NCBI RefSeq assembly: GCF_027923225.1
Contig: NZ_BSDI01000004.1
Coordinates: 249,528 to 313,527 of the forward strand
Direction: 5' to 3'
Origin: Phytohabitans aurantiacus
Lineage (GTDB): Bacteria; Actinomycetota; Actinomycetes; Mycobacteriales; Micromonosporaceae
DNA: 64,000 nucleotides
Below, piece by piece: positions 56,098 to 64,000 of this stretch. The notes under the pieces were generated by a model that was not told the origin of the DNA, made no database searches, and saw nothing but the letters and a program-made list of their open reading frames with translations. The stretch's first letter is position 1, and each line of letters begins with the position of its first letter. A program made the translations under genes and the position numbers.

Positions 56098-57834
56098 GTG
56101 GCGAACGCACCGACGTGGCTCACCGTCCTCGACGAGACGGCCCGAGTGTGCGCTGCGCACGGCCGCACCGATCTGATCCAGTGGGTCAAGCAGAAGCGGG
56201 CCCAACTGGTCGACCCGAAGCTCCGGGTGCTCGTGGTCGGCGAGCCGAAGCAGGGCAAGAGCCAACTGGTCAACGCACTCATCAACGCGCCCGTCTGCCC
56301 CGTCGGAGACGGCCTGACAACCGCGATCCCCACGGTGGTCCGGCACGCTGAGGAGCCCATCTCGACGGTGGTCGAGGGCTCTGGCCGCGACACGACGTAC
56401 GCGGAGATCGGGGTGCCGCGCGGGCTGCTCGCCGACGGTCTGGTCCTCATCGACACGCCCGGGGCCGACGGCGACGACCTTCGCGCGGCCGGCAACTCCG
56501 TCGCCGCACCCGCTCGCGCCGACGTTGTGATCATGGTCACAGACGCCACTCGCGAACTCTCGGTAACCGAGGTCAACCTGCTGCTCCACGTCGTGCGGTC
56601 ACATCCCCAGGTCGTCGTCGCGCTGACCAAGACAGACATCGCGCCGCACTGGCGGCTGGTGGCGGAGCGCAACCGTCAACACCTCGCCAGCGCGGGCATC
56701 GCGGCTCCCCTGGTGCCGGTCTCCGCGACGCTGCGACTGGCCGCGGCGCGCACCAACGACAAGGCCATCAACGCCGAGTCAGGCTTTCCCGATCTGGTGG
56801 CACGGCTGAAGCAGTACCTGACCGCCAAGAACGACGTGCTCGCGCCCAGCGCTGTCGGCGTACTCACCGCCACCGTCATCGAGCAGCTCGCCGCGCCCCT
56901 GCGCGCGGAACTGTCCGCTAAGGACTCCGAGGAGCCGATGGCCAGGCTCTACGAGGCGCAGCGCACGCTCGACGAGCTGCGGCGCTGCTCGACCCGGTGG
57001 CAGAACACGCTGAACGACGAGATGACCGACCTGATGTCCGACATCGAGTACGACCTGCGCGAGCGGACCCGGCAGATCATGCGCAAGGTCGACGACGCCT
57101 TCGACGCGGCCGACCCGCTGCGCACATGGGAGGACTACCAGCAGTGGCTGGAGACGAGCCTCACCGAGGTCGCCGAGTCGAACTTCGCGTGGCTGCTCCA
57201 GCGCTGCGACTGGATCAGCGGCCGGGTGGCCGACCACTTCGTGCGGTACGAGGCCGACGTCGTCCCTGAGTGGCGGGTCAACATGCCGGACCTCACCCGC
57301 CACATCGGCACGATCGACCAGCCGAACATCGAGCGGTTCAGCGCGGTGCAGAAGGTGTTCACGGGGTTGCGCGGCTCCTACGGCGGGCTGCTCATGTTCG
57401 GTCTCGCCACGACGCTGGCCGGAATGCCGCTCATCAACCCCATCTCGCTCGGCGCGGGCGCGCTCTTCGGCGGCAAGACCATCCGCGACGAGGGCAAGTC
57501 GCTGCTGCGGCGCCGCCAGGCGCTCGCCAAGACCGCTTCGCAGCGGCACATCGACGACTTCTTTCTGAGGCTCAACAAGGAGTGCAAGGACACGGCGCGC
57601 TGGGTACAGCGCATCCTGCGCGACCACTACACCTCGGTGACCGAGCAGTTGCACGACGCGATCGTGCATTCACTGCGCAACGCCAAGCAGGCCGCCGACG
57701 CCGACGCCGCCGAACGCAACAAACGGCAGATGGAGCTGCAGCAGCAGATGCGCCGCCTGGCGACGCTCTACGAGCAGGCGCGGGAGCTGACGGTACGGCC
57801 GGAGGGTCACGCGGTGCTGGAGCCCGTCGCATGA
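56098..57834 (+). CDS. Dynamin-like GTPase, IniA type
   Basis: The 578-aa protein has the G1 motif GEPKQGKS (48-55), G2 region TTAIPTVV, G3 DTPG (119-122) and G4 TKTD (177-180), all intact. A helical stalk and a hydrophobic membrane-facing region near 435-460 (LMFGLATTLAGMPLINPISL) follow. Mycobacterial IniA is a structurally characterised bacterial dynamin-like protein with membrane-remodelling activity. GTG 56098 is the start; its stop overlaps the next ATG. Confidence 0.93.
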   Translation: MANAPTWLTVLDETARVCAAHGRTDLIQWVKQKRAQLVDPKLRVLVVGEPKQGKSQLVNALINAPVCPVGDGLTTAIPTVVRHAEEPISTVVEGSGRDTTYAEIGVPRGLLADGLVLIDTPGADGDDLRAAGNSVAAPARADVVIMVTDATRELSVTEVNLLLHVVRSHPQVVVALTKTDIAPHWRLVAERNRQHLASAGIAAPLVPVSATLRLAAARTNDKAINAESGFPDLVARLKQYLTAKNDVLAPSAVGVLTATVIEQLAAPLRAELSAKDSEEPMARLYEAQRTLDELRRCSTRWQNTLNDEMTDLMSDIEYDLRERTRQIMRKVDDAFDAADPLRTWEDYQQWLETSLTEVAESNFAWLLQRCDWISGRVADHFVRYEADVVPEWRVNMPDLTRHIGTIDQPNIERFSAVQKVFTGLRGSYGGLLMFGLATTLAGMPLINPISLGAGALFGGKTIRDEGKSLLRRRQALAKTASQRHIDDFFLRLNKECKDTARWVQRILRDHYTSVTEQLHDAIVHSLRNAKQAADADAAERNKRQMELQQQMRRLATLYEQARELTVRPEGHAVLEPVA

Positions 57835-59252
57835 GGGACGCACCGCTTTCCGAGTCGGTGTGGACCTTGCTGAACGACGCCCTGGAGCTGTACCGGGACA
57901 GCCGGCCGGCGACCGATCGGCTGCGGCACCACATGAACCGCTTCGGTGAGCCGCTCCGGATCGCGGTCGCCGGGCCGTGGCAGTCCGGCAAGTCCACATT
58001 GGTCAACGCGCTCGTCGGTGACGAGGTCGCCCCGATCGAAGCCCCCGGCGGGCAGGCGGTCTTCGCCTGGTACCAGGACGGCACCGAGCCGCACGCGGTG
58101 GCGTACCCGGCCGGCGCGGAGCTGCCGGTGACCCGGTCGACGCAAGGGCTGCGCGTCGACGTCGGCCGGTGGGATCCGGCGCCGGTCAACGACCTCGTGG
58201 TCACCTGGCCGAGCCGGGCCCTGCGGCACGCGACGGTCATCGACACGCCACCCGTGCCGTCCGCCTGCGACAAGATCCTTCGAGACGCCGACGCCGTGCT
58301 GTACCTGACCAGGGACGGCCGCGGCACCGACCTGCACGTCCTGGAGTGGCTGCAGGACGGCATGGTCGCCAAGGCGGCGCCGGTCAACGCGCTGATGGTC
58401 CTCTCCCGGGCGGACGAGACCGGCGGCGGGCGCATCGACGCGCTGCTCGCGGCCCGCCAGGTGGCCCGGCGGCACCAGCGCGACCCGCGGATCAGCGGGC
58501 TGTGCCTCGGCGTGGTGGCGGTGGGCGGCCTTGTCGCGCTCGCCGGGCGGGTGCTGACCGATACCGACTTCGCGGCGCTCGCCGCGCTCGCCGGCGCGCC
58601 CCGCACCGAGGTGGAGAACCATCTACTGTCGACAGACCGGTTCACGGTCGCGGAATTCCCCGCGCCGGTCAGCGTCGAGGTCCGCCGCGCGCTGCTCGAC
58701 CGGCTAGGCATCTTCGGGGTACGGCTGGCGACGACGCTGATCCGCACCGGCACCGATACCCGAGCCAAGCTCGCCGCCGAGCTGGTACGCCGCAGCGGGC
58801 TCGCCGAACTGCGCGAGGCGGTCAGCCGGTGCTTCATCGACCGGCGCGACGCGCTACGGGCCCGGTCAGCGCTCGCCGCCCTCGAATCCGTGGTACTGGC
58901 CGAGCCCCGTCCGGGCTCCGACGCGCTGCTCGCCGAGCTGGAGCGGGTACTGGCCGGCGCGCACGACTTCCGCGAGCTGCGGCTGCTGGCGTCGTTGCAA
59001 GGCCAGCGGGTCGCGTTCGAAAAGGAGCTGACCGGCGAGGCCCGGCGGCTGATCGGCGAGAACGGCACCGGGCTCGCCGCACGGCTCGGCGTCGACCAGC
59101 GCGCCACCGCGTCCGAGCTGTGGCGGCTCAGCTCAGCGGCGCTCGGCCGCTGGCAGGAGCACAGCGAGGATCCGCTGTTCGATGCCGACCAGCGCCGAGC
59201 CGCCGAGGTAGTGGTGCGAACCTGCGAGGGCCTCCTCTACTCCCTCTCCTGA
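57831..59252 (+). CDS. Dynamin-like GTPase, IniC type, with degenerate G motifs
   Basis: The 473-aa protein has the G1 motif GPWQSGKS at residues 48-55, the same position as in the preceding IniA-like protein, so the two are ancient paralogues. The other motifs are altered: G3 is DTPP instead of DTPG and G4 is SRAD instead of NKxD or TKxD. Nucleotide hydrolysis may be reduced, as in heterotypic dynamin pairs in which one partner is regulatory. ATG 57831 overlaps the upstream stop (ATGA), and the end overlaps the convergent giant ATPase by 16 bp. Confidence 0.92.
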   Translation: MRDAPLSESVWTLLNDALELYRDSRPATDRLRHHMNRFGEPLRIAVAGPWQSGKSTLVNALVGDEVAPIEAPGGQAVFAWYQDGTEPHAVAYPAGAELPVTRSTQGLRVDVGRWDPAPVNDLVVTWPSRALRHATVIDTPPVPSACDKILRDADAVLYLTRDGRGTDLHVLEWLQDGMVAKAAPVNALMVLSRADETGGGRIDALLAARQVARRHQRDPRISGLCLGVVAVGGLVALAGRVLTDTDFAALAALAGAPRTEVENHLLSTDRFTVAEFPAPVSVEVRRALLDRLGIFGVRLATTLIRTGTDTRAKLAAELVRRSGLAELREAVSRCFIDRRDALRARSALAALESVVLAEPRPGSDALLAELERVLAGAHDFRELRLLASLQGQRVAFEKELTGEARRLIGENGTGLAARLGVDQRATASELWRLSSAALGRWQEHSEDPLFDADQRRAAEVVVRTCEGLLYSLS

Positions 59253-62200
59253 CGCCCCGCCGCCCTGGTGATGGCGGTTTCGACGCCGGCCACGCGGTCG
59301 GCCAGCAGGCCCATCGCGCCGACCGCGCGGGTCAGCGGGTCGTCTTCCGCACCGCCCAGGGCCCGCTGCTTCAGGTACGCCGCCTTCACCTCGGCCCACC
59401 GCTGCTCCTGCTCCGGTGTCATCCGGCCCCGCAGCTCGGCGAGCTTCAGCAGGTTGGCCTCGGCGCCGGTGGTGAGCGTCTGCGCCTCGCCCACGTAGTG
59501 GTCGTCGATGACGGCTTCGAGCTCGTCGTCGTTCATGACCGGCACGATCCGCTCGGCGAGCTTGTTCATGTTCCGGTACGAGCCCTGGAGCTGGAACGGT
59601 GGCTCGACACGGGAAGCGTCGGCTTGTGCCGCCGAGGCGATGTACGCCTGGTTGTTGGCCAGTACGACGCGCTGAACCCGCAGCAGCTTGCGCAGTACCG
59701 AGAGGATCTGGTCCAGCTCCACCGCCGAGTACGGGTGGCTGAGCTGGTCCGGGCGCACCGACTCGTCGCCCTTCGCGAGCCGCACCAACAGCTCCACATC
59801 ACCACGGTCGCGAGTGGACAGTGGCGACAGGACGGTGTTCGAGGTGAGCGAGTTCTCGATGTAGCTCAGGGCGAAGACGTCTTCCTTGCCCGACAGCACG
59901 TCACCGAGATTCCACACGTCGGCCCGGTTGGCGAGCATGTCCGGCACCCGGAAGCGCTGCCCCGACTCCGTGTACGGGTTACCCGCCATGCACACCGCGA
60001 ACCGCTTGCCACGCAGGTCGTACGTGCGCGTGCGCCCCCGCCACACGCCCTCCATCCGGCGCTGGGCGTCACAGAGCGAGATGAACTTCTGCAGCAGCTC
60101 CGGCGAGGTGTGCTGGATGTCGTCGAGGTAGAGCAGCACGTTGTTGCCCGTCTCCAGGGCGAACGTGATCTTCTCGACCTCTTGCCGGGCGGTCGCGTTG
60201 GGCGCCTCCGCCGGGTCGACCGAGGTCACGTTGTGGCCGAGCGACGGCCCGTTCACCTTGACGAACATGAGGCCCAGCCGGCTCGCCACGTACTCCATCA
60301 GTGTGGTCTTGCCGTAACCGGGCGGGGAGATGAGCAGCAGCAGGCCCATCTGGTCGGTGCGCTTGGCGTCCCCGACGGCACCGAGCTGGCGGGCCAGGTT
60401 GGTGCCGATCAGTGGCAGGTACACCTCGTCGAGCAGCCTGTTGCGCACGAAAGCACTCATCACCTTCGGCTGGTGCTCCTCCAGCCGCAGCCGGGTGCGC
60501 TCGCCGGCGACCAGCTCGTTGCGCTGCCGCTGGTACGCCCGGAAGGCGGGCACCCGTTCGGCGCGGTACCGCCGGGTGCGGGACAGCACCTCGTCGAGGC
60601 GCAGCTCGATGCGGCGGTCCACCACGCGGGTGTGCGTGCCGAGCAGACCCTCCACAGTGGCCATCAGCTCGGCCGACGAGTCGTACCGGGGCACGTCCCT
60701 GTCGCACAGCTCAACGGCGACCGCCTCGGCAAGCTCGTGGTCGGTCAGGTCGGCGGCACTGTCCACGAAGGAGCGCAGCCACGCCGTGACGAGCTGCCGC
60801 CGGGCCGCGAGATCGTCGCCGAGCGCGCGCAGGTCCCGCTCGAACTCGCCGTCCGACGGGCTACCGAGCGCCCGGTGGAACCGGTCGAGCAGAGTGCGGG
60901 CGCCGGCGCTGGTGACGAAGCCGAACGGCGCGGTCGACAGCTCCTCGAAGAGGTACTCCCCCGCGAGGCCCGCGTCTGGCTCGTCGGGCAGGAACTCGTG
61001 GATCGCCTTGGACAGCTCACCGCACAGTTCACCGATCGCGTCGACCCGGCCGAACGCCTTGCGGGCACGGGCGAGCGAGGTGGCTCGCGTCGACCACGCG
61101 GCTCGCGCCTCGTCGCTCGTGCCGTACGCCCAGAAGAGCTGCGCGGCGGCTCGTGCGTCCGGCGGGTACCGGAGCAGGCCGGCGCCCGCGTGCAGGCGAA
61201 GCAGCGCGGCGAGGATCGCGGCGGCGTCGTGGTCGTGCACGCCGCGCTCGTACCCCTCGTCGTACCGGGACTCGGCGACCCGGCGTACCGAGTCGCGCAG
61301 GCCAGTCTCGGTGACGGCCGCCTCGTGCAGCGCGTCCAAAGAGGAGGCTTCGATCAGGATCGACGCCGCCAGGTACTCCGCCCGGTACATCTGCGGAGTC
61401 TCGGAGACCAGCAGCTGCTCCCAGAACGGCCGGGTGGCCGCGAATCCCTCATCCTCGACCGGGGACCGGTAGTCGGTGCCGGTGACGGCGAACGCCATCT
61501 CGCCGGCGTGCGGCACGAGCGTGAGGTCGATCGCCTGGGTGTTGACGGCGAAGCGGTGCCGGCCGAGCTGGATGGTCTCGCCGCCGTCCTGGTACAGGTC
61601 GAGCCGGTCACGCAGGCTCCGGCCGGCCTCCTGGCGGGCCGCCTTGATGCGACCCTCCAGCTCCTCACCGCGCACCTGATCGCCCAGCTCGCGCAGGTCA
61701 CCGGCCACGCTGCGCAGCTTTGTGATCATGGGGTCGGAGGCGAAGTACGTGTTGACCTCGTCGATCGACTTGAGCGTGGCGACCCGGCGGGCGACGCTCG
61801 TGAGGATGCGTTCGGCCGAGTCGACAAGCCGGTCCGAACGGCGTGCCCGCTCGTCGAGCAGCGCCTGCTTGCGCGACGAGAACGCCTCGTACACGTCGGT
61901 GCGCTTCGCCGAGAGCTCGGTCAGGAAGTCGTCGAACTCGCTGAACCGCGACTCCAGGTTTTCCAGCTGCAGCAGCAGCCGGCCGAGCTGCTCGTCGCAC
62001 CGCTCCGGCGTATCCGCAACAGCGAGCGCGCCGGTGACCGCCTGACCGAGAAGCGCGAACTCGGCCGCGAACTCGGCCCGCCCCTCGGTGGCGAGCAGCG
62101 CCTTGCGCCGACCGTCCAGTGTGGCCCGTGCCCGGTTGATGCCGGCGAGCACCTCGCCGATCCGCTCCAGGATCCCGGTGCGCACGGTCGCGTCGGCGAT

Positions 62201-64000
62201 GTCGAGCGTGCCGACCACCTCGGTGAGCACCTGCAGGCCGTCGGACTGTGTGGACAGCCGCGTGGCGACGGGCTCGGCCTCCGCCACGGTCGCGATGGCC
62301 TCCGCGTCGGTGACCAGCCGCTCGATGTCGGCGTGGTAGCCGCCGAACGCGTCTTCCTGCTGGAGGAACCGCACCGCGCGCTCCGCCGCGGAGGCCAGCT
62401 CCTCCTTCAGCACCCTGTCTTGCTCGTCGATCCGCGCACCGTCCACATAGCGCAGTTCGCGGAGTGTGACCAGGCGCCCCTGCGCGGCGCGCAACTCGGC
62501 GAGCTGCCCCACCCACGCGTCGGCGCTCAACGGCGTCTCGCCGCGGGCCCGGCGTACCAGCGCCGTGATCTGGCCGGTGGCCTCCTCCAGCGCCGCGGCG
62601 GCCTGATCGGTGAGCGCCTGCACCTTTTCGAACTCGTCGAGCACCTGCTCGGCGGTCGCGCGCACCTCGGCGAGCGGCGCGCGCAGGTCGCCCAGCTCGC
62701 GCTCACCCAACCAGTGGTAGTGGTCGAAGATGCGGGCGCAGGCGGAGATCAGCCCTTCGAACACGCCCGTGGACGGGCTCATCTCGTCGACCATCCGGGC
62801 CACCGAGAGGCAGTCCGAGATCCCGCGTACCAGGTCGGCGTTGCCCACCCGCTCCAGCGGGCCGGTGCCCACCGGCTGCTTCGCCGCGTAGGTGTCTGAC
62901 AGGTACGGCGTCTGCCACACCTGCATCGGGTGCACCCGGGTCGGCTCGTCCGAGGTGGCCCGGAAGACCACCAGCGTGCCGTCGTCGAAGATGGAGTAGC
63001 CGTGGCACGGTACCGGGTTCGCGACCTCTTTGCGGATCACGTTGTACGGCAACAGGAGCGAGCGGCCCTCGGCGCGGGCGTGGAAGACGTACAGGACGTC
63101 TTCGCCGTTGGTGGAGCGGATGACCCGCTCGAACTCCAGGCTCGTCACGTCGGTGTCGAAGGTGCGACTGACCCCGGTCGCCAGGTAGTACCCGCCCGGG
63201 AAGATGAGCCCGTGGTCTTCGGGCAGCCGCTGGCACGCCTGCCCGATGCCGTCGAGCCGCACGACGCCCTTGGTCCTGGTGTTGAACACCAGGTACCGCC
63301 AAGTGGTCTCCTTGTACGGCCGGATGCGCAGCAGGATCAGCGACCCCACCCGGGCATAGTGGATGTCGGCGTCGGCGAGGCTCTGCAACGGCTCTTCGAC
63401 CGGCTCGCTGTAGATGCCCTCGCCGGTCTCGGTGTTGTTTTCCACCTTGACGGTCAGCGTGCCACCCACGGTCTCCACGAAGACGTCGCCGTCGATGGAG
63501 ATGTGCGGGTGCCGGCCGGTCACGTGCTGCTCGCGGGTGGTCTCCACCCACTCGAAGTCGTGCGACGGCGGGAAGACGTGGTCGCGGTCGCCTCGACTGT
63601 CCATGTAGGACATCGAGCCGTCAGGATCGATCCGCCACCGCAGCACCCGGATGTCTTCGGGCTGCGGACCGGTCTGGAAGATGGCCAGCAGCCGCCCCTC
63701 CAGCCGGCGCAGCTGCATGAGCCGGGTCTCCCGGTAGTACCGGTACAGCTCGCCGAAGTCCCGCAGGAACTGCGGGTCGCGCAGGAAGGCACCGTCGCCG
63801 GGCTCGTCGAACCTGAACGCCTCGCCGTCACGGCTGAACGCGTGCAGCGAGAACACGTCGTCGACCGTGGTCTCCGGCTTCAGTCCAATGAAGACGTTGT
63901 AGCCGAAAAGCATCAGTCCACCGATCGACACGATGTCGCGCGGTACACAGTTGTTTTCGGTGCGGATGCGCTCGGTGCCGATCAGGCGAAGCTCGGCGTT
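59237..64000 (-). CDS. Giant DUF3686/AAA+ ATPase ('DNA repair ATPase' family), 5' end outside the window
   Basis: The frame is open from 59237 to the window edge (1587 codons in the window). The upstream codons up to 64000 encode conserved family sequence (GTERIRTENNCVPRDIVSIG), so the GTG at 63931 is internal and not the start. The visible part has a beta-rich DUF3686-like N-terminal region (GYNVFIGLKPETTVDDVFSL), then a long coiled-coil/helical middle. A C-terminal AAA+ module follows with Walker A PPGYGKTTL (near 60310-60335) and Walker B NNVLLYLDDIQHT (near 60117-60150). The family is often labelled DNA-repair ATPase, but its function is not established. It converges on the dynamin operon with overlapping 3' ends. 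Confidence 0.9.
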   Translation of the reverse strand, partial: NAELRLIGTERIRTENNCVPRDIVSIGGLMLFGYNVFIGLKPETTVDDVFSLHAFSRDGEAFRFDEPGDGAFLRDPQFLRDFGELYRYYRETRLMQLRRLEGRLLAIFQTGPQPEDIRVLRWRIDPDGSMSYMDSRGDRDHVFPPSHDFEWVETTREQHVTGRHPHISIDGDVFVETVGGTLTVKVENNTETGEGIYSEPVEEPLQSLADADIHYARVGSLILLRIRPYKETTWRYLVFNTRTKGVVRLDGIGQACQRLPEDHGLIFPGGYYLATGVSRTFDTDVTSLEFERVIRSTNGEDVLYVFHARAEGRSLLLPYNVIRKEVANPVPCHGYSIFDDGTLVVFRATSDEPTRVHPMQVWQTPYLSDTYAAKQPVGTGPLERVGNADLVRGISDCLSVARMVDEMSPSTGVFEGLISACARIFDHYHWLGERELGDLRAPLAEVRATAEQVLDEFEKVQALTDQAAAALEEATGQITALVRRARGETPLSADAWVGQLAELRAAQGRLVTLRELRYVDGARIDEQDRVLKEELASAAERAVRFLQQEDAFGGYHADIERLVTDAEAIATVAEAEPVATRLSTQSDGLQVLTEVVGTLDIADATVRTGILERIGEVLAGINRARATLDGRRKALLATEGRAEFAAEFALLGQAVTGALAVADTPERCDEQLGRLLLQLENLESRFSEFDDFLTELSAKRTDVYEAFSSRKQALLDERARRSDRLVDSAERILTSVARRVATLKSIDEVNTYFASDPMITKLRSVAGDLRELGDQVRGEELEGRIKAARQEAGRSLRDRLDLYQDGGETIQLGRHRFAVNTQAIDLTLVPHAGEMAFAVTGTDYRSPVEDEGFAATRPFWEQLLVSETPQMYRAEYLAASILIEASSLDALHEAAVTETGLRDSVRRVAESRYDEGYERGVHDHDAAAILAALLRLHAGAGLLRYPPDARAAAQLFWAYGTSDEARAAWSTRATSLARARKAFGRVDAIGELCGELSKAIHEFLPDEPDAGLAGEYLFEELSTAPFGFVTSAGARTLLDRFHRALGSPSDGEFERDLRALGDDLAARRQLVTAWLRSFVDSAADLTDHELAEAVAVELCDRDVPRYDSSAELMATVEGLLGTHTRVVDRRIELRLDEVLSRTRRYRAERVPAFRAYQRQRNELVAGERTRLRLEEHQPKVMSAFVRNRLLDEVYLPLIGTNLARQLGAVGDAKRTDQMGLLLLISPPGYGKTTLMEYVASRLGLMFVKVNGPSLGHNVTSVDPAEAPNATARQEVEKITFALETGNNVLLYLDDIQHTSPELLQKFISLCDAQRRMEGVWRGRTRTYDLRGKRFAVCMAGNPYTESGQRFRVPDMLANRADVWNLGDVLSGKEDVFALSYIENSLTSNTVLSPLSTRDRGDVELLVRLAKGDESVRPDQLSHPYSAVELDQILSVLRKLLRVQRVVLANNQAYIASAAQADASRVEPPFQLQGSYRNMNKLAERIVPVMNDDELEAVIDDHYVGEAQTLTTGAEANLLKLAELRGRMTPEQEQRWAEVKAAYLKQRALGGAEDDPLTRAVGAMGLLADRVAGVETAITRAAGRQERE

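Noticed and set aside
58169..62899. A 1576-codon open frame on the plus strand opposite the giant ATPase gene
   Set aside because: It is the antisense shadow of a high-GC coding region. It runs across the end of the IniC-like gene, has low-complexity Arg/Gly/Val-rich translation and matches no family.
63931..63931. GTG at 63931 as the start of the giant ATPase
   Set aside because: The upstream codons to the window edge are open and encode conserved-looking family sequence (TENNCVPRDI), so the gene begins outside the window.

Overview
The window is high-GC DNA with many GTG and TTG starts, tightly packed operons and several apparently leaderless genes. The order mtrA-mtrB-lpqB-comF-hpf-secA, the WhiJ-type XRE/DUF397 pair and the roadblock/DUF742 pair mark it as an actinobacterial chromosome. 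A Micromonosporaceae-like host is my inference. No rRNA, tRNA, CRISPR array, transposase or phage genes were recognised.

Left part (1-21875). From left to right this holds two SRPBCC membrane proteins behind smpB, then the division block ftsE-ftsX-M23 peptidase, then prfB. A PadR regulator, a Ser/Thr kinase, a helicase-associated-domain protein and pruA follow. Next come a membrane protein, a DUF6912-like protein, a small BldC-like HTH protein, a Rv3235-like protein, secA, two adjacent double-GNAT proteins, hpf and comF. A ~114 bp structured repeat occurs twice: once between genes before secA, and once in frame inside the M23 peptidase gene.

Middle part (21881-37500). The envelope regulators lpqB-mtrB-mtrA lie divergent from a five-gene operon: a membrane protein, DUF4129, DUF4350, a MoxR ATPase and a DUF58 protein. 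A spoIIM/RDD divergent pair that usually accompanies such clusters follows, but it is separated here by two divergent secreted DUF4360 paralogues. A lower-GC patch then carries a DUF6082 protein, the DUF397/XRE pair and small unknown genes.

Metabolic part (37544-50450). It contains ahcY with a strongly structured leader, manA, a cation diffusion facilitator, a sugar-phosphate SIS isomerase, a Trm112-like protein and a PMM-like HAD phosphatase, then pgm. A GABA/putrescine-type catabolic pair (aldehyde dehydrogenase plus gabT) follows, together with a divergent second aldehyde dehydrogenase.

Right part (50427-64000). This is the most interesting region. A leftward operon (degenerate Hsp70, IniR-like LuxR ATPase, roadblock, DUF742) diverges from a rightward one (IniB-N-domain protein and two dynamin-like GTPases of the IniA/IniC type). 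The rightward operon converges, with overlapping ends, on a giant DUF3686/AAA+ ATPase gene that runs off the window. I read this as an enlarged iniBAC-like envelope-stress or membrane-remodelling locus that has recruited conservon modules and a giant ATPase.
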